The notes: a model not told the origin generated them from the letters alone. A DNA stretch of 64,000 bases from Brevibacillus sp051967035 (GCF_051967035.1 NZ_JBQCKK010000002.1:327849-391848), one strand, 5' to 3'. Counted from the first letter of the stretch, positions 34,452 to 42,894 are shown. Numbers and translations: made by a program.

Positions 34452-35957
34452 ATGGCCATTCGCATATCTGGTATGGCGTCTGGGATGGATACAGAATTAA
34501 TGATTAAAGATCTGATGAAAGTACAAAGAGCCCCTGTAAATCGTTTGGAAAAAAATAAAATCTTAACAGAATGGAAGCGGGATGTATACCGTGAGATGAA
34601 TACATTGCTGGCCGACCTACAGACAACCGTCAATAGCATTCGTTACTCGGCTAATTTTAACAAAAAAGTGGCGAGTTCGGAAAATGATGCAATCGCATCT
34701 GCAAAAGTTGTGGGTAAGCCAAAGCTGTCTTCCTATTCAATTGAAGTTAAGCAGCTTGCTAAGGCAGAAATGCCTGCTGCTATGCAATTCAGTCCTACAG
34801 TAACGAGTTCAACCCAAAAGTTGGAAACTGCTTTTTCATTTGCTATAGATGGGGATACTGCGAATCCTATCAGCGTAACAACAGATGATACGATCGATAC
34901 AGTCATTCAAAAAATCAACAACTCTGGCAAAGGGGTAGAAGCTTTTTATATCGACAATCAGTTAGTCATCAAGTCAAAGCCTGGGGAAACACTTGGTGGG
35001 GATAACAAGTTTGATATTCAAGTGGTTAGTGGCGACGGCAGTGCTCTAGGAATGACTGCTGCTGCTACGGCTGTTTCGTCTTCTACTCGTGTAGCGGGGA
35101 CAAATGCTATCGTAGTTATCAATGGTATTGAACAAACTTCGACTACCAATACGATAAAGTACGATGGTATGGAGTTTAATGTAAAAGCTGCCAATTTAAA
35201 CAATCCGATTGTGGTTACCAATCAAACAGACACAGATGCTGTGTTTAACTCTATCAAAGCTTTTGTAGATAAATATAATGCGGTTATCGAGGTTATCAAC
35301 AAAAAAATATCGGAGCCGAAGTATAAAGGTTATGAACCGCTTTTGGATGATGAGAAGGAAGCTCTCGATGATAAGACAGCAGAGAAATTGGACAACATGG
35401 CCAAAAGTGGAATTTTGCTCCGTGACCCTTATTTGACCAGTGTACTCAATGAAATGCGTCATTCAATCAGTACTCCTTTGAGTGGAAGTGGAGTAAATGC
35501 TGCATTTGATACGCTTTCCGAAATTGGGATTGGCGGTCCTCCAAACGGAAAGAATGCTTACCAAGAAAACGGGAAGCTGTATATCGATGAAAATAAGCTA
35601 CGTGATGCAATTAGCAATCATGGCTCAGATGTTGTCAAATTGTTTACTAGTTTCAGTTCAAGCACAGATGCTGCAACCAAGTACAACGAAAGCGGTATTG
35701 CCGAGCGTCTTTACAACAATTTAAGCAAAGCAATCTCCGATATTACGAAGCAAGCAGGTAGTGGAACGGTATTAAGTGATAACAGCTACCTCAGTAGAAA
35801 GATCGGACAAATAGATGACGACATCGATAGATGGGAAGATCGCTTGAAACAAATCGAAGACCGTTACTATAAACAGTTTGCTGCTATGGAAACAGCTATG
35901 TCCAAGGCCAAATCTCAGGGCTCTTGGTTTGCACAAATGCTTGGCCAGAGCTATTAA
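34452..35957 (+). CDS. fliD: Flagellar filament cap FliD (HAP2)
   Basis: Cap protein of 501 residues that folds flagellin at the filament tip. The N-terminus has IRISGMASGMDTELMIKDLM and 'P..RLEKNK'. The middle contains the typical LSSYSIEVKQLAKAE. The C-terminal coiled coil includes IDDDIDRWEDRLKQIEDRYYKQFAAMETAMSK. AGGAGGTAGGG lies before the ATG. Composition is AT-rich like the island beside it. Confidence 0.96.
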   Translation: MAIRISGMASGMDTELMIKDLMKVQRAPVNRLEKNKILTEWKRDVYREMNTLLADLQTTVNSIRYSANFNKKVASSENDAIASAKVVGKPKLSSYSIEVKQLAKAEMPAAMQFSPTVTSSTQKLETAFSFAIDGDTANPISVTTDDTIDTVIQKINNSGKGVEAFYIDNQLVIKSKPGETLGGDNKFDIQVVSGDGSALGMTAAATAVSSSTRVAGTNAIVVINGIEQTSTTNTIKYDGMEFNVKAANLNNPIVVTNQTDTDAVFNSIKAFVDKYNAVIEVINKKISEPKYKGYEPLLDDEKEALDDKTAEKLDNMAKSGILLRDPYLTSVLNEMRHSISTPLSGSGVNAAFDTLSEIGIGGPPNGKNAYQENGKLYIDENKLRDAISNHGSDVVKLFTSFSSSTDAATKYNESGIAERLYNNLSKAISDITKQAGSGTVLSDNSYLSRKIGQIDDDIDRWEDRLKQIEDRYYKQFAAMETAMSKAKSQGSWFAQMLGQSY

Positions 35958-35969
35958 GGAGTGATGCAG

Positions 35970-36347
35970 ATGTTGCAAAATGCTGCTCAGGCTTATCAGA
36001 ACAATCAAGTAACAACCTCGACTCCGGCCGATTTGACATTGATGCTGTACAATGGTGCGCTTAAATTTATCAAACAGGGCAAAAGCGCGATGGAAGAAAA
36101 GAATGTTGGGAAGGCACACGAGGCGTTGCTGAAAGTCCAAAACATCCTGTATGAGCTAATGTCCACCTTGAATAAAGATTATCCGATTTCCAAAGAGTTC
36201 CTCAAACTTTATGAGTACATGTTGCATCGTACGATTGAATCCAATATGAAAAAAGACGTAGAGATTCTTGCAGAAGTCGAAGGACTGTTTGTTCAATTCC
36301 GTGACACATGGAAAGAAGCCATGCGGTTGGCTAGGCAGCAGGGATAA
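35970..36347 (+). CDS. fliS: Flagellin chaperone FliS
   Basis: Cytoplasmic chaperone that binds the flagellin C-terminus before export. The 125-residue product has the family core QAYQNNQVTTSTPADLTLMLYNGALKFI. The ATG at 35970 follows AAGGAG at the proper distance; an in-frame GTG at 35961 overlaps the ribosome site. It lies 12 bases after fliD. Confidence 0.95.
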   Translation: MLQNAAQAYQNNQVTTSTPADLTLMLYNGALKFIKQGKSAMEEKNVGKAHEALLKVQNILYELMSTLNKDYPISKEFLKLYEYMLHRTIESNMKKDVEILAEVEGLFVQFRDTWKEAMRLARQQG

Positions 36348-36356
36348 GGGTTGCAG

Positions 36357-36716
36357 ATGGAAAAAATGTTGGATACTCTTTTAGAGCAATTGTTCGAAGC
36401 GACAAATCGTCTTGAGCAAGCAGTGGTGCTGCAGGATTCGGATGTAGATGAATGGCTGGAGATTTTGAACGAGAGAGAAGCATTGATTGCGCAGATGAAA
36501 GATACCAACATAGTGAACGAAGCGTTAACAACTGGACAAAGGCAGCGCTTGAGCCTTATAGACGAAGTTAATCAGCGGCTATTGGCAGCAATGGATAGCA
36601 GAAAGCAAGGTGTGCAAAAACAGTTGAACAATGTGCAACGCAGCAAGCTTGCCATGAATTCGTATTATGACATGGGACCAAGCGGATACGGGGCGTTTTT
36701 TGACCGTAAAAAATAA
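36357..36716 (+). CDS. fliT: FliT-like flagellar chaperone
   Basis: Small helical protein of 119 residues in the fliT position after fliS. FliT chaperones the cap protein FliD in other bacteria. Sequence similarity within this group is low; the call rests on size, helical pattern (TLLEQLFEATNRLEQAV ... LNEREALIAQMK) and order. The ATG at 36357 was chosen because AAGGG lies six bases upstream. Confidence 0.75.
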   Translation: MEKMLDTLLEQLFEATNRLEQAVVLQDSDVDEWLEILNEREALIAQMKDTNIVNEALTTGQRQRLSLIDEVNQRLLAAMDSRKQGVQKQLNNVQRSKLAMNSYYDMGPSGYGAFFDRKK

Positions 36717-36717
36717 A

Positions 36718-36744
36718 AACGGCCGGGGAACCGGCTGTTTTCTT
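36718..36744 (+). terminator. Terminator of the flaG-fliT operon
   Basis: AACGGCCGG (36718-36726) pairs with CCGGCTGTT (36731-36739), followed by TTCTTTT. Confidence 0.8.
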
Positions 36745-36837
36745 TTGGAAGTGCTTCAGGAATGTTTTCCGACAAATCCAGGACAAATAAAGGCTGCGTA
36801 AAAAGCTTAGCAAACCTGAGTGATTTAGTATTCGACC

Positions 36838-37011
36838 TTATGCACGGATATCAATGGTTTTACCCAAAACCGGATGACTAGCCTGCTCTTGTATGTTCTG
36901 ATCCGTATTTCTGAGACTATCAAGCAAAATAGATGCTTGAGCTTTGCCGGTGTCCAGCACTTGCTTCATGACGCTCACATTTACAGCTTGTTGCAGTTGA
37001 ATAGCATTCAT
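36838..37011 (-). CDS. YjfB-family small motility protein (57 aa)
   Basis: Short minus-strand gene. Translation gives a 57-residue protein beginning MNAIQLQQAVNVSVMKQVLD and ending HPVLGKTIDIRA. This fits the YjfB putative motility family in length, N-terminal helix and the terminal 'G..IDIRA'. AAAGAGGTGAT lies just upstream of the ATG on the minus strand. A sigma-D-like promoter stands 40-65 bases further. The role is unknown; membership of the motility regulon is supported by promoter and place. Confidence 0.82.
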   Translation of the reverse strand: MNAIQLQQAVNVSVMKQVLDTGKAQASILLDSLRNTDQNIQEQASHPVLGKTIDIRA

Positions 37012-37049
37012 TGTTTATCACCTCTTTGCTAGATTTGTATTCTTGTATG

Positions 37050-37077
37050 TTATCGTCATTTCCTGTAATTCCCGTTA
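37050..37077 (-). promoter_or_regulatory. Sigma-D promoter candidate for the yjfB-like gene
   Basis: Read on the minus strand: TAAC (37077-37074), 16 bases, GACGATAA (37057-37050). One mismatch in each element against TAAA/GCCGATAA; same spacer as the other four sites. Confidence 0.55.
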
Positions 37078-37166
37078 CAACTATTTGTTGATACTCTCTG
37101 CCTAGCTGCTTCCACCATCTGCTATACTAGAATCGTTCTGTCTAATTTACTAGGAAGGTGACACCA

Positions 37167-37976
37167 TTGTCCACAAAACGCCGCTCACTCGCCTTGATCG
37201 GAGCCGTCCTCCTCATTTTCATACACGCGGTTTACCTGAACGGCAACCTCGCCGACCTCTTGAACGTGACCGCCATCGAGCTGGTCGCGCTCTCCGTAGT
37301 GGTTTCCTACGCGATCAAGCGCAAGCACCTCGACCTGAAAAAAATCATGCGTCTGCTGATTCACGGGCGGGACAGCAACGTCGAGGAGACGATCAAGCGC
37401 TTCTACTACTACGCGCTCGTCCAGAAAGAACAGGGATATATCGCGCTTGAGCGCGAGTTGCAGCAGGAGCGCGACTCGTTCGTGCAGCGCGGCAGCCTGC
37501 TGGCGATCGAGGGGGTTCCTGAAGCCGAGCTGCGAATGATCCTGGAGAACGAGCTGAAAGGCGAGCAGTACCGCTACCAGCAGGCCGCAGGCTTCTTCCG
37601 GCTTATCAGCTTGCTGGCGCCAGGGATGGGGCTGGTTGGTACGCTGCTTGGGATGACGGGGGTACTCAAGTCGCTCGAAGACATGGCGCTCACAGGGCAC
37701 AGCCTGAGCGCAGCCGTTGTCGCCACGCTCTATGGCGCGCTCCTTGCCAATTTGTTCGCGCTGCCGTGCTACTACCGGATGATGGATTTGTACGACAGGG
37801 AAATGTTTGAAAAACGACTGTACATCGAGGGCTGCGTCGGTTTGCAGCGGAGGGAGACGCCGCGCCTGCTGTTTGAGAAGCTCAACTCGTTTTTGCCGGG
37901 TGACCAGAAGCTGGTGCTCGTCAAGGAGCCTGGCAGCGTGAAGGGCACGATTGAAAGGCAGGATCGCTATGCATGA
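37167..37976 (+). CDS. motA: Flagellar motor stator MotA-like proton channel
   Basis: MotA/TolQ/ExbB family, 269 residues. Two N-terminal membrane helices (about 8-25 and 30-48) precede a charged cytoplasmic loop. The second pair includes LLAPGMGLVGTLLGMTGVL (about 150-168), carrying the conserved Pro/Gly, and VATLYGALLANLFALPCYY. The start is taken as TTG at 37167, which has AGGAAGG eight bases before it. It works with MotB as the proton-driven stator. It overlaps motB by eight bases. Confidence 0.85.
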   Translation: MSTKRRSLALIGAVLLIFIHAVYLNGNLADLLNVTAIELVALSVVVSYAIKRKHLDLKKIMRLLIHGRDSNVEETIKRFYYYALVQKEQGYIALERELQQERDSFVQRGSLLAIEGVPEAELRMILENELKGEQYRYQQAAGFFRLISLLAPGMGLVGTLLGMTGVLKSLEDMALTGHSLSAAVVATLYGALLANLFALPCYYRMMDLYDREMFEKRLYIEGCVGLQRRETPRLLFEKLNSFLPGDQKLVLVKEPGSVKGTIERQDRYA

Positions 37977-38784
37977 CGATCGGTTGTACGATGAGAAAGA
38001 GCTGGAGAAAAGCTGGCTCATTAGCTATAGCGACTTGATTACGCTTCTGTTTGTCATCGTGATTATCTTCGCGGCGACGCAAATGACGAAGATCCAGACC
38101 CAGCGGGAAGCCGCCAAAAAAGAACAGGCCGCGCAGGAGGCCAACCTGAAGCAGGTGCATGAGAGCCTCGATCTGTTGAATCTGCAAAAGCTGGAGCTGG
38201 AACGCGAGATTCATCAGCTGGAGGGGCGAAAACAGCTGCTTTCCGGCACCGGGGATGAGCAAGGCTCACAGGAGCGGGAGCAGGAGCAAGAGCAAGCGAG
38301 CTTGCCGAAGCCTCCTGTCGGGGTGCCGGACACGGGGGAGCGCGATATGGAGACGGTGTACAACCAGCTATCCTCCGCGTTGGCAGAAGTGAACCTGGAC
38401 TACGAGGAAACCGAAGAAGGACTGCGTATCCGGCTTCCGGAGAAGATTTTGTTCGCCAGCGGCTCAGCCGATCTCCAGCCGCAAGGGAAAGAGGTCGTAG
38501 GCACAGTAGCACGTGTCTTGCAGCGTTATGCGTATAAGGTGAGGATTGAGGGCTATACAGACGACGTGCCGATCTCACGCAGCCCGTACAAGTCGAACTG
38601 GGAGCTGTCCTCCGCCCGCGCTATTGCGGTGATGCGGGAAATGGTTGATACATATTCCTTGCCGGCCTCTCGTTTTACCGTGGCAGGATGGGGAGAATAC
38701 AGGCCGCTCGTGGACAATTCGAACGAAGAGAACCGTGTGCGGAACCGTCGGGTAGAAGTAATTATTTTGGCGGAAAAAGAATAA
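37969..38784 (+). CDS. motB: Flagellar motor stator MotB
   Basis: 271 residues. One membrane helix (about 15-38) contains the proton-accepting Asp at D22 in WLISYSDLITLLF. A long coiled coil and Glu/Gln-rich linker (about 45-120) follow. The OmpA-like peptidoglycan-binding domain (about 155-265) has RIEGYTDDVPISRSPYKSN and SSARAIAVM. The ATG at 37969 follows AAGGCAGGA. The absence of a conserved sodium-type pattern suggests, but does not prove, proton coupling. Confidence 0.93.
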   Translation: MHDDRLYDEKELEKSWLISYSDLITLLFVIVIIFAATQMTKIQTQREAAKKEQAAQEANLKQVHESLDLLNLQKLELEREIHQLEGRKQLLSGTGDEQGSQEREQEQEQASLPKPPVGVPDTGERDMETVYNQLSSALAEVNLDYEETEEGLRIRLPEKILFASGSADLQPQGKEVVGTVARVLQRYAYKVRIEGYTDDVPISRSPYKSNWELSSARAIAVMREMVDTYSLPASRFTVAGWGEYRPLVDNSNEENRVRNRRVEVIILAEKE

Positions 38785-38813
38785 TTCGTATTTTTCAGAT
38801 AAATAAATCTTTC

Positions 38814-38875
38814 AAGGCAGGATTTTTATATACAGGATAGAAGTATATCTCGTATATATGAATTCTGCCTTTTTG
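38814..38875. terminator. Terminator after motB
   Basis: AAGGCAGGATT (38814-38824) pairs with AATTCTGCCTT (38861-38871; one G-T), with TATATA-rich inner pairing and a T-run after it. Confidence 0.7.
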
Positions 38876-38972
38876 CTGCTATTTCCAGCTGGATGCCAAA
38901 ACTCGACACCGTAGCCATAGTACCAGAGCCGCAGAACGTGCAGGAAAATAGTTATACCCAGCTTGTGCACAA

Positions 38973-39038
38973 CGTCATGTGAATAATGTGGATAACTTTG
39001 TGGAGAACGCAAAACACACACGATTTCCATGTGGACAG
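38973..39038. other. Cluster of DnaA-box-like 9-mers
   Basis: Within 66 bases: a perfect reverse box TGTGGATAA (38987-38995), a one-mismatch TGTGGAGAA (38999-39007) and two weaker matches (TTGTGCACA near 38973, TGTGGACAG at 39030). It lies in the 300-base gap between motB and an ABC-transporter gene that otherwise holds only a terminator. Binding is not shown. Confidence 0.35.
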
Positions 39039-39085
39039 CGCTGGGGAAAAGTATGACATACAGAGAGAAACAAGGGGGATTTTTG

Positions 39086-39907
39086 ATGGGTATCGGGAAA
39101 AAGTGGTTCAAGTCTCTTGTGCTGGTCGCAGGCGTAGGTCTTTTGGTCTCCGCATGTGGAACGGGTGGCCAGCAAAACGCGGGAAGCGGAACGGGCACGA
39201 GCGGCTCAGGGGCAGGCTCCGGCTCGGGTGAAAAGGTGTACGTGGTGGGAACCGATGCAGCGTATCCGCCGTTCCAGATGCTGGAGGCGGACAAAATCAG
39301 CGGCCATGACATTGACGTGATGAATGCGATCGCAGAAGCGGGAGGTTTCAAGATCGAGTGGAAAAACACCGGCTGGGACCCGCTGTTCGACGGATTGGAC
39401 AAAGGAACGGTGGACATCGGGATTTCGTCGATCACGATTACGGACAAGCGCAAGGAAAAGTACGACTTTTCGGAACCGTACTTTGAAGCGAACCAGCTCA
39501 TTCTCGTAGCCGAAGACTCTCCGGTCACCAAGCTGGCCGATCTGCAAGGCAAGAAGATCGGGGTACAGGCGGCAACCACGGGGGAAGAAGTGGTCAAAAA
39601 GGCGTTTGGCGATACGTATCAAGGCTTGATGGGCTATGACGACATGCCTTCGTCCGTAGACGATTTCTTCAATGGTCGTGTCGATGCCGTTGTGGGAGAC
39701 AATGGCGTGCTGCAATATTACGTAAACAAAATCAAAGACAAGAAGTTCAAGCTAATCAAGGACGACTCGTTTGAAAAAGAATACTACGGCATCATGGTGA
39801 AAAAGGGCAACACGGACGCGCTGAACAAAATCAACGACGGCCTGAAGAAAATCAAGGAAAATGGCAAGCTCCAGGAAATCTACAACCAGTACTTTGGCAG
39901 CAACTAG
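39086..39907 (+). CDS. Amino-acid ABC transporter substrate-binding lipoprotein
   Basis: Family 3 extracellular solute-binding protein, 273 residues. The signal ends in the lipobox VSAC (about 23-26), so Cys26 is lipidated. A Gly/Ser linker follows. The binding fold starts YVVGTDAAYPPFQML and includes the family signature SGHDIDVMNAIAE (about 88). A polar or basic amino acid is the likely ligand. The ATG at 39086 has AAGGGGG upstream. The permease follows after 78 bases, but no ATPase is found nearby. Confidence 0.9.
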   Translation: MGIGKKWFKSLVLVAGVGLLVSACGTGGQQNAGSGTGTSGSGAGSGSGEKVYVVGTDAAYPPFQMLEADKISGHDIDVMNAIAEAGGFKIEWKNTGWDPLFDGLDKGTVDIGISSITITDKRKEKYDFSEPYFEANQLILVAEDSPVTKLADLQGKKIGVQAATTGEEVVKKAFGDTYQGLMGYDDMPSSVDDFFNGRVDAVVGDNGVLQYYVNKIKDKKFKLIKDDSFEKEYYGIMVKKGNTDALNKINDGLKKIKENGKLQEIYNQYFGSN

Positions 39908-39985
39908 TCAGCAGCCGGGTGCGTCGCGGGACGTGCCCGGTGTTTGTGACTCCAGTGCTGACATACACGAAGGGAGGACTTGCCA

Positions 39986-40660
39986 TTGGACTGGAGCGTC
40001 ATCTATGAATATCGCGAGCTGTTTATCCGGGGCGTTATCAATACGATTTTACTGACGGCGGTTGCGACCGTATGCGGAACCGTTTTGGGACTGTTTATCA
40101 GTTTGGGCAAAATGTCGGCGAACCGCTTTTGGCGGTGGATATGCTCGATTTACGTGGAGCTTTTTCGGGGCACGCCGATGCTGGTACAAATCTTGCTGAT
40201 TCACTTCGCTATCATTCCGTCCATCTGGGGACTGTTTTTTCCGGGAGAGAACAGTCCGGAAGCGATCTACTCCGGGTTTGTGGCGCTGTCGCTCAACGCA
40301 GCGGCTTACATCGCCGAGATTTTTCGGGCAGGGATTCAATCGATCGATCCCGGCCAGATGGAAGCGGCACGCTCGCTGGGAATGACGAAGGGATTGGCGA
40401 TGCGGCTGATTATTTTGCCGCAGGCGTTTACCCGGATGCTTCCGGCCATCGGGAACGAATTTATTGCACTCTTGAAAGACTCTTCTCTCTGTGCCGTTAT
40501 TGCGACACCGGAATTGAACTACGCCGCCATGAACGTGGCGAAGAGCACGTTTGAACGGTACCCGCCGTACTTGACGGAAGCGGCTGTGTACCTGGTGCTT
40601 ACTTTGTTCCTGTCTCGGGTGGTCGTTCGAGGATTGGAGAAAAAATATTCAACGAGATAG
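39986..40660 (+). CDS. Amino-acid ABC transporter permease
   Basis: His/Glu/Gln/Arg-type permease of 224 residues with about five membrane helices. It has the EAA loop AGIQSIDPGQMEAARSLGMTKG (about 113-134), which docks the ATPase. The N-terminal NTILLTAVATVCGTVLG is typical. The start is probably TTG at 39986, since GGAGG at 39973 is only three bases from the TTG at 39980. It forms a pair with the upstream lipoprotein. The ATP-binding subunit must come from elsewhere. Confidence 0.9.
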   Translation: MDWSVIYEYRELFIRGVINTILLTAVATVCGTVLGLFISLGKMSANRFWRWICSIYVELFRGTPMLVQILLIHFAIIPSIWGLFFPGENSPEAIYSGFVALSLNAAAYIAEIFRAGIQSIDPGQMEAARSLGMTKGLAMRLIILPQAFTRMLPAIGNEFIALLKDSSLCAVIATPELNYAAMNVAKSTFERYPPYLTEAAVYLVLTLFLSRVVVRGLEKKYSTR

Positions 40661-40750
40661 AAGAATGCGTCTGCTGATTTTGGGGAGACTAGGAGTGTAC
40701 AAACAGAATTAGTATCCAAATTTTTACAAAAGAAAGGGTTGTGCTGTTTC

Positions 40751-40948
40751 ATGCAAGGCAAAGTGAAGTGGTTTAACGCAGAAAAAGGATTTGGGTTTAT
40801 CGAGCGAGAAAATGGCGATGACGTATTCGTTCACTTTTCCGCGATTCAGTCGGAAGGTTTTCGCACGCTGGAAGAAGGACAAGCTGTAGAGTTTGATATT
40901 GTGGAAGGCGATCGCGGGCCGCAAGCAGCCAACGTCGTCAAACTGTAA
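40751..40948 (+). CDS. Cold-shock domain protein (CspA family)
   Basis: Single-domain nucleic-acid chaperone of 65 residues. The RNP1 motif is KGFGFIER (about 13-20) and RNP2 is DVFVHFSAI (about 25-33). The ATG at 40751 follows GAAAGGG. These proteins melt RNA secondary structure and are often abundant even without cold shock. The leader (about 40661-40750) is AT-rich, and no clear cold-responsive structure was identified. Confidence 0.95.
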   Translation: MQGKVKWFNAEKGFGFIERENGDDVFVHFSAIQSEGFRTLEEGQAVEFDIVEGDRGPQAANVVKL

Positions 40949-40966
40949 CGCATAGCGCTGACAGCA

Positions 40967-41000
40967 AATCCCCCTCGCTCGTATCGGGCGCAGGGGGATT
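40967..41000. terminator. Hairpin between convergent genes
   Basis: AATCCCCCT (40967-40975) pairs with AGGGGGATT (40992-41000). It lies between the csp gene and a minus-strand gene and could serve both, although T-runs are short. Confidence 0.55.
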
Positions 41001-41007
41001 GTTATGT

Positions 41008-42060
41008 CTAGCTAATCATTTTGGCGATGGCCAGTGCGCGATGCTCGCGCAAATCCAGAAATTCGTCTCCCCGGCGAACGAGGGGACGCATCGGTTCATC
41101 GGTATGAATCATAATGATTTCTACGCAGTCTCCATTGTTTAGCAAAGCATGAGAGCCGACGTACATCACAATCATGTACTGGATAAAACGGGAGACGATC
41201 AAAGGGTTCAGTTGGCCTTGGCATGCCAGCTCCCACAATACATGGGCACCGTGAAAGGGAGAAGTGCCGCGACGATAGGCGCGGTCTGTGCAAACGGCGT
41301 CGAACACATCGGCAACGCTGATGATCTGGCACTCCAGGGGGATCTCTTCCTTTTGGTAGCCATGGGGATAACCGCTGCCATCCAGCCGTTCGTGATGCAG
41401 GAGAGCGCACCTGGCGATCCACTCGTCCGCGTCCTCCATCGACAGGAGCAGCTCGCTGCCGTAGAGGGTGTGGCGCTTCATGATTTCGTACTCTTCGTCG
41501 GTCAGGCGATCGGGTTTGGACAAAATCTCGTCGGGAATCATCATCTTCCCTACGTCATGCAAGAGACCTGCTTGTCCCAAGCGGTAAATTTCTTCCTGGG
41601 GGCGACCTACGATTTTTCCGATCAGGGCAGCTACGATTCCGACATGAAGAGAATGGCGGTAGGTATATTGCTCCGTGCCTTCCTTTATGTAGAGAAACCG
41701 GAGGAAGCCCATTCGTTGAAGGATTTGGTCCAGCAGCGGATAAAACGTGCTGTTGAACTGGTGCAGGGGAGGCACAGAACCTGTCGCGATCTGTTTGAAT
41801 AGGTGCTCGGTTTGCTTGACTGCCGCCATGTACGCGCGGGCTGCTTCTGCCTCGTTCCAATGCAAAATGGGCACATGCTGCTCAGGGGCTTCCGAAGCGG
41901 AAGTGACGCGTACCGTTTGAATGTGATGGGCTTCCAAAAGTCGAATGTCGCTCAGATGAAGGACGGCCCCGGCCGGCAAAAGAAGCAGGCCGTACTCATT
42001 GTAGACGTCTTGAGCGAGTGTAGCGCCCATAAGGGAACGAGAAGGTTTCACCTCTGCCAT
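41008..42060 (-). CDS. HD-GYP domain protein (cyclic-di-GMP phosphodiesterase type)
   Basis: Cytoplasmic 350-residue protein with an HD-GYP domain, the class that cleaves cyclic-di-GMP. The N-terminal 120 residues are not a recognised sensor. The HD motif is GLLHDVGKMMIP (about 166-177), and the GYP motif is LLHHERLDGSGYP (about 221-233), both intact. DVFDAVCTDRAYR is the later family segment. TGGAGGA lies upstream of the ATG on the minus strand. No membrane segment is present, unlike the HD-GYP protein at 58245. Confidence 0.9.
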   Translation of the reverse strand: MAEVKPSRSLMGATLAQDVYNEYGLLLLPAGAVLHLSDIRLLEAHHIQTVRVTSASEAPEQHVPILHWNEAEAARAYMAAVKQTEHLFKQIATGSVPPLHQFNSTFYPLLDQILQRMGFLRFLYIKEGTEQYTYRHSLHVGIVAALIGKIVGRPQEEIYRLGQAGLLHDVGKMMIPDEILSKPDRLTDEEYEIMKRHTLYGSELLLSMEDADEWIARCALLHHERLDGSGYPHGYQKEEIPLECQIISVADVFDAVCTDRAYRRGTSPFHGAHVLWELACQGQLNPLIVSRFIQYMIVMYVGSHALLNNGDCVEIIMIHTDEPMRPLVRRGDEFLDLREHRALAIAKMIS

Positions 42061-42220
42061 GAGGATTCCTCCAGTGCGATGACGACCGCGATATAGATTT
42101 GGGATGATGGGGAGACTACCCTTTTTATTATAGCAGAGGGAAACTAGCGAGTATTGGTAAAATCCTGTCGAACGTTGCCAAATTGTAAAAAAATTTATAA
42201 GATTTTTTAGCTTGGGGTGA

Positions 42221-42245
42221 AGGATTATTTACAGGGGTACCGAAT
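42221..42245 (+). promoter_or_regulatory. Sigma-H-like promoter candidate for hpf
   Basis: AGGATTA (42221-42227), 13 bases, CGAAT (42241-42245), near the sigma-H pattern AGGAWWW-N12/13-RGAAT. The B. subtilis homologue is known to use sigma-H and sigma-B. Distance to the ATG is about 30 bases. Confidence 0.45.
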
Positions 42246-42276
42246 ACCTATGTATAGACGGAAGGAGGTTTGAACC

Positions 42277-42831
42277 ATGAAATTTAATATTCGTGGAGAA
42301 AACATTCAAGTCACCGCAGCACTGAAAGAGTATGTGGAAAAGAAAGTCGGCCGTCTCGAAAAGTATTTTGAACCTACCCCTACGGATGTACAAGTTACCA
42401 TGTATTTCAATCGTGGAGAAGGGACAATCGAGGTAACGATCCCGCTTGCCGGGGTTATTATCCGAGCAGAAGAAACGCACGAGGATATGTATGCCGCTAT
42501 CGACCTGGTGGCAGAGAAGCTGGATCGTCAAGTTCGCAAGCACAAAACGAAATTGATGCGAAAGCTGCGGGTTGATTCCGCTGTGAAAGTCGGACAACGC
42601 GATAGTCAACCAGTGGCTGTAATCATACCAGATGTCGATGAGGAAGATGTGGATATCGATATTGTCAGAACGAAGCGTTTTGACCTGAAACCGATGGATG
42701 CGCAGGAAGCCGTCATGCAGATGGATATGCTGGGACACAATTTTTTTGTTTTCCAAAATAGTGATACCAACGATGTCAGCGTGGTGTATCGCCGCAATGA
42801 CGGACGCTATGGATTGATTGAACCGAAATAA
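42277..42831 (+). CDS. hpf: Long-form ribosome hibernation promoting factor
   Basis: 184 residues. The N-terminal S30AE domain (about 1-100) is MKFNIRGENIQVTAALKEYVEKKVGRLEKYF. It binds in the mRNA/tRNA channel of the 30S subunit. The C-terminal domain (about 125-184; KRFDLKPMDAQEAVMQMDMLGHNFFVF) dimerises to make 100S ribosomes, the long form typical of Firmicutes. GAAGGAGG precedes the ATG. It is monocistronic, with a terminator after it. Confidence 0.96.
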   Translation: MKFNIRGENIQVTAALKEYVEKKVGRLEKYFEPTPTDVQVTMYFNRGEGTIEVTIPLAGVIIRAEETHEDMYAAIDLVAEKLDRQVRKHKTKLMRKLRVDSAVKVGQRDSQPVAVIIPDVDEEDVDIDIVRTKRFDLKPMDAQEAVMQMDMLGHNFFVFQNSDTNDVSVVYRRNDGRYGLIEPK

Positions 42832-42864
42832 CGAAACTTTCCATTTCTTTACTCGTATAAGACT

Positions 42865-42894
42865 AGGGAGTTGCCAAAAGCAACTCCCTTTACT
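42865..42894 (+). terminator. Terminator after hpf
   Basis: AGGGAGTTG (42865-42873) pairs with CAACTCCCT (42881-42889), followed by TTTA. Confidence 0.75.
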
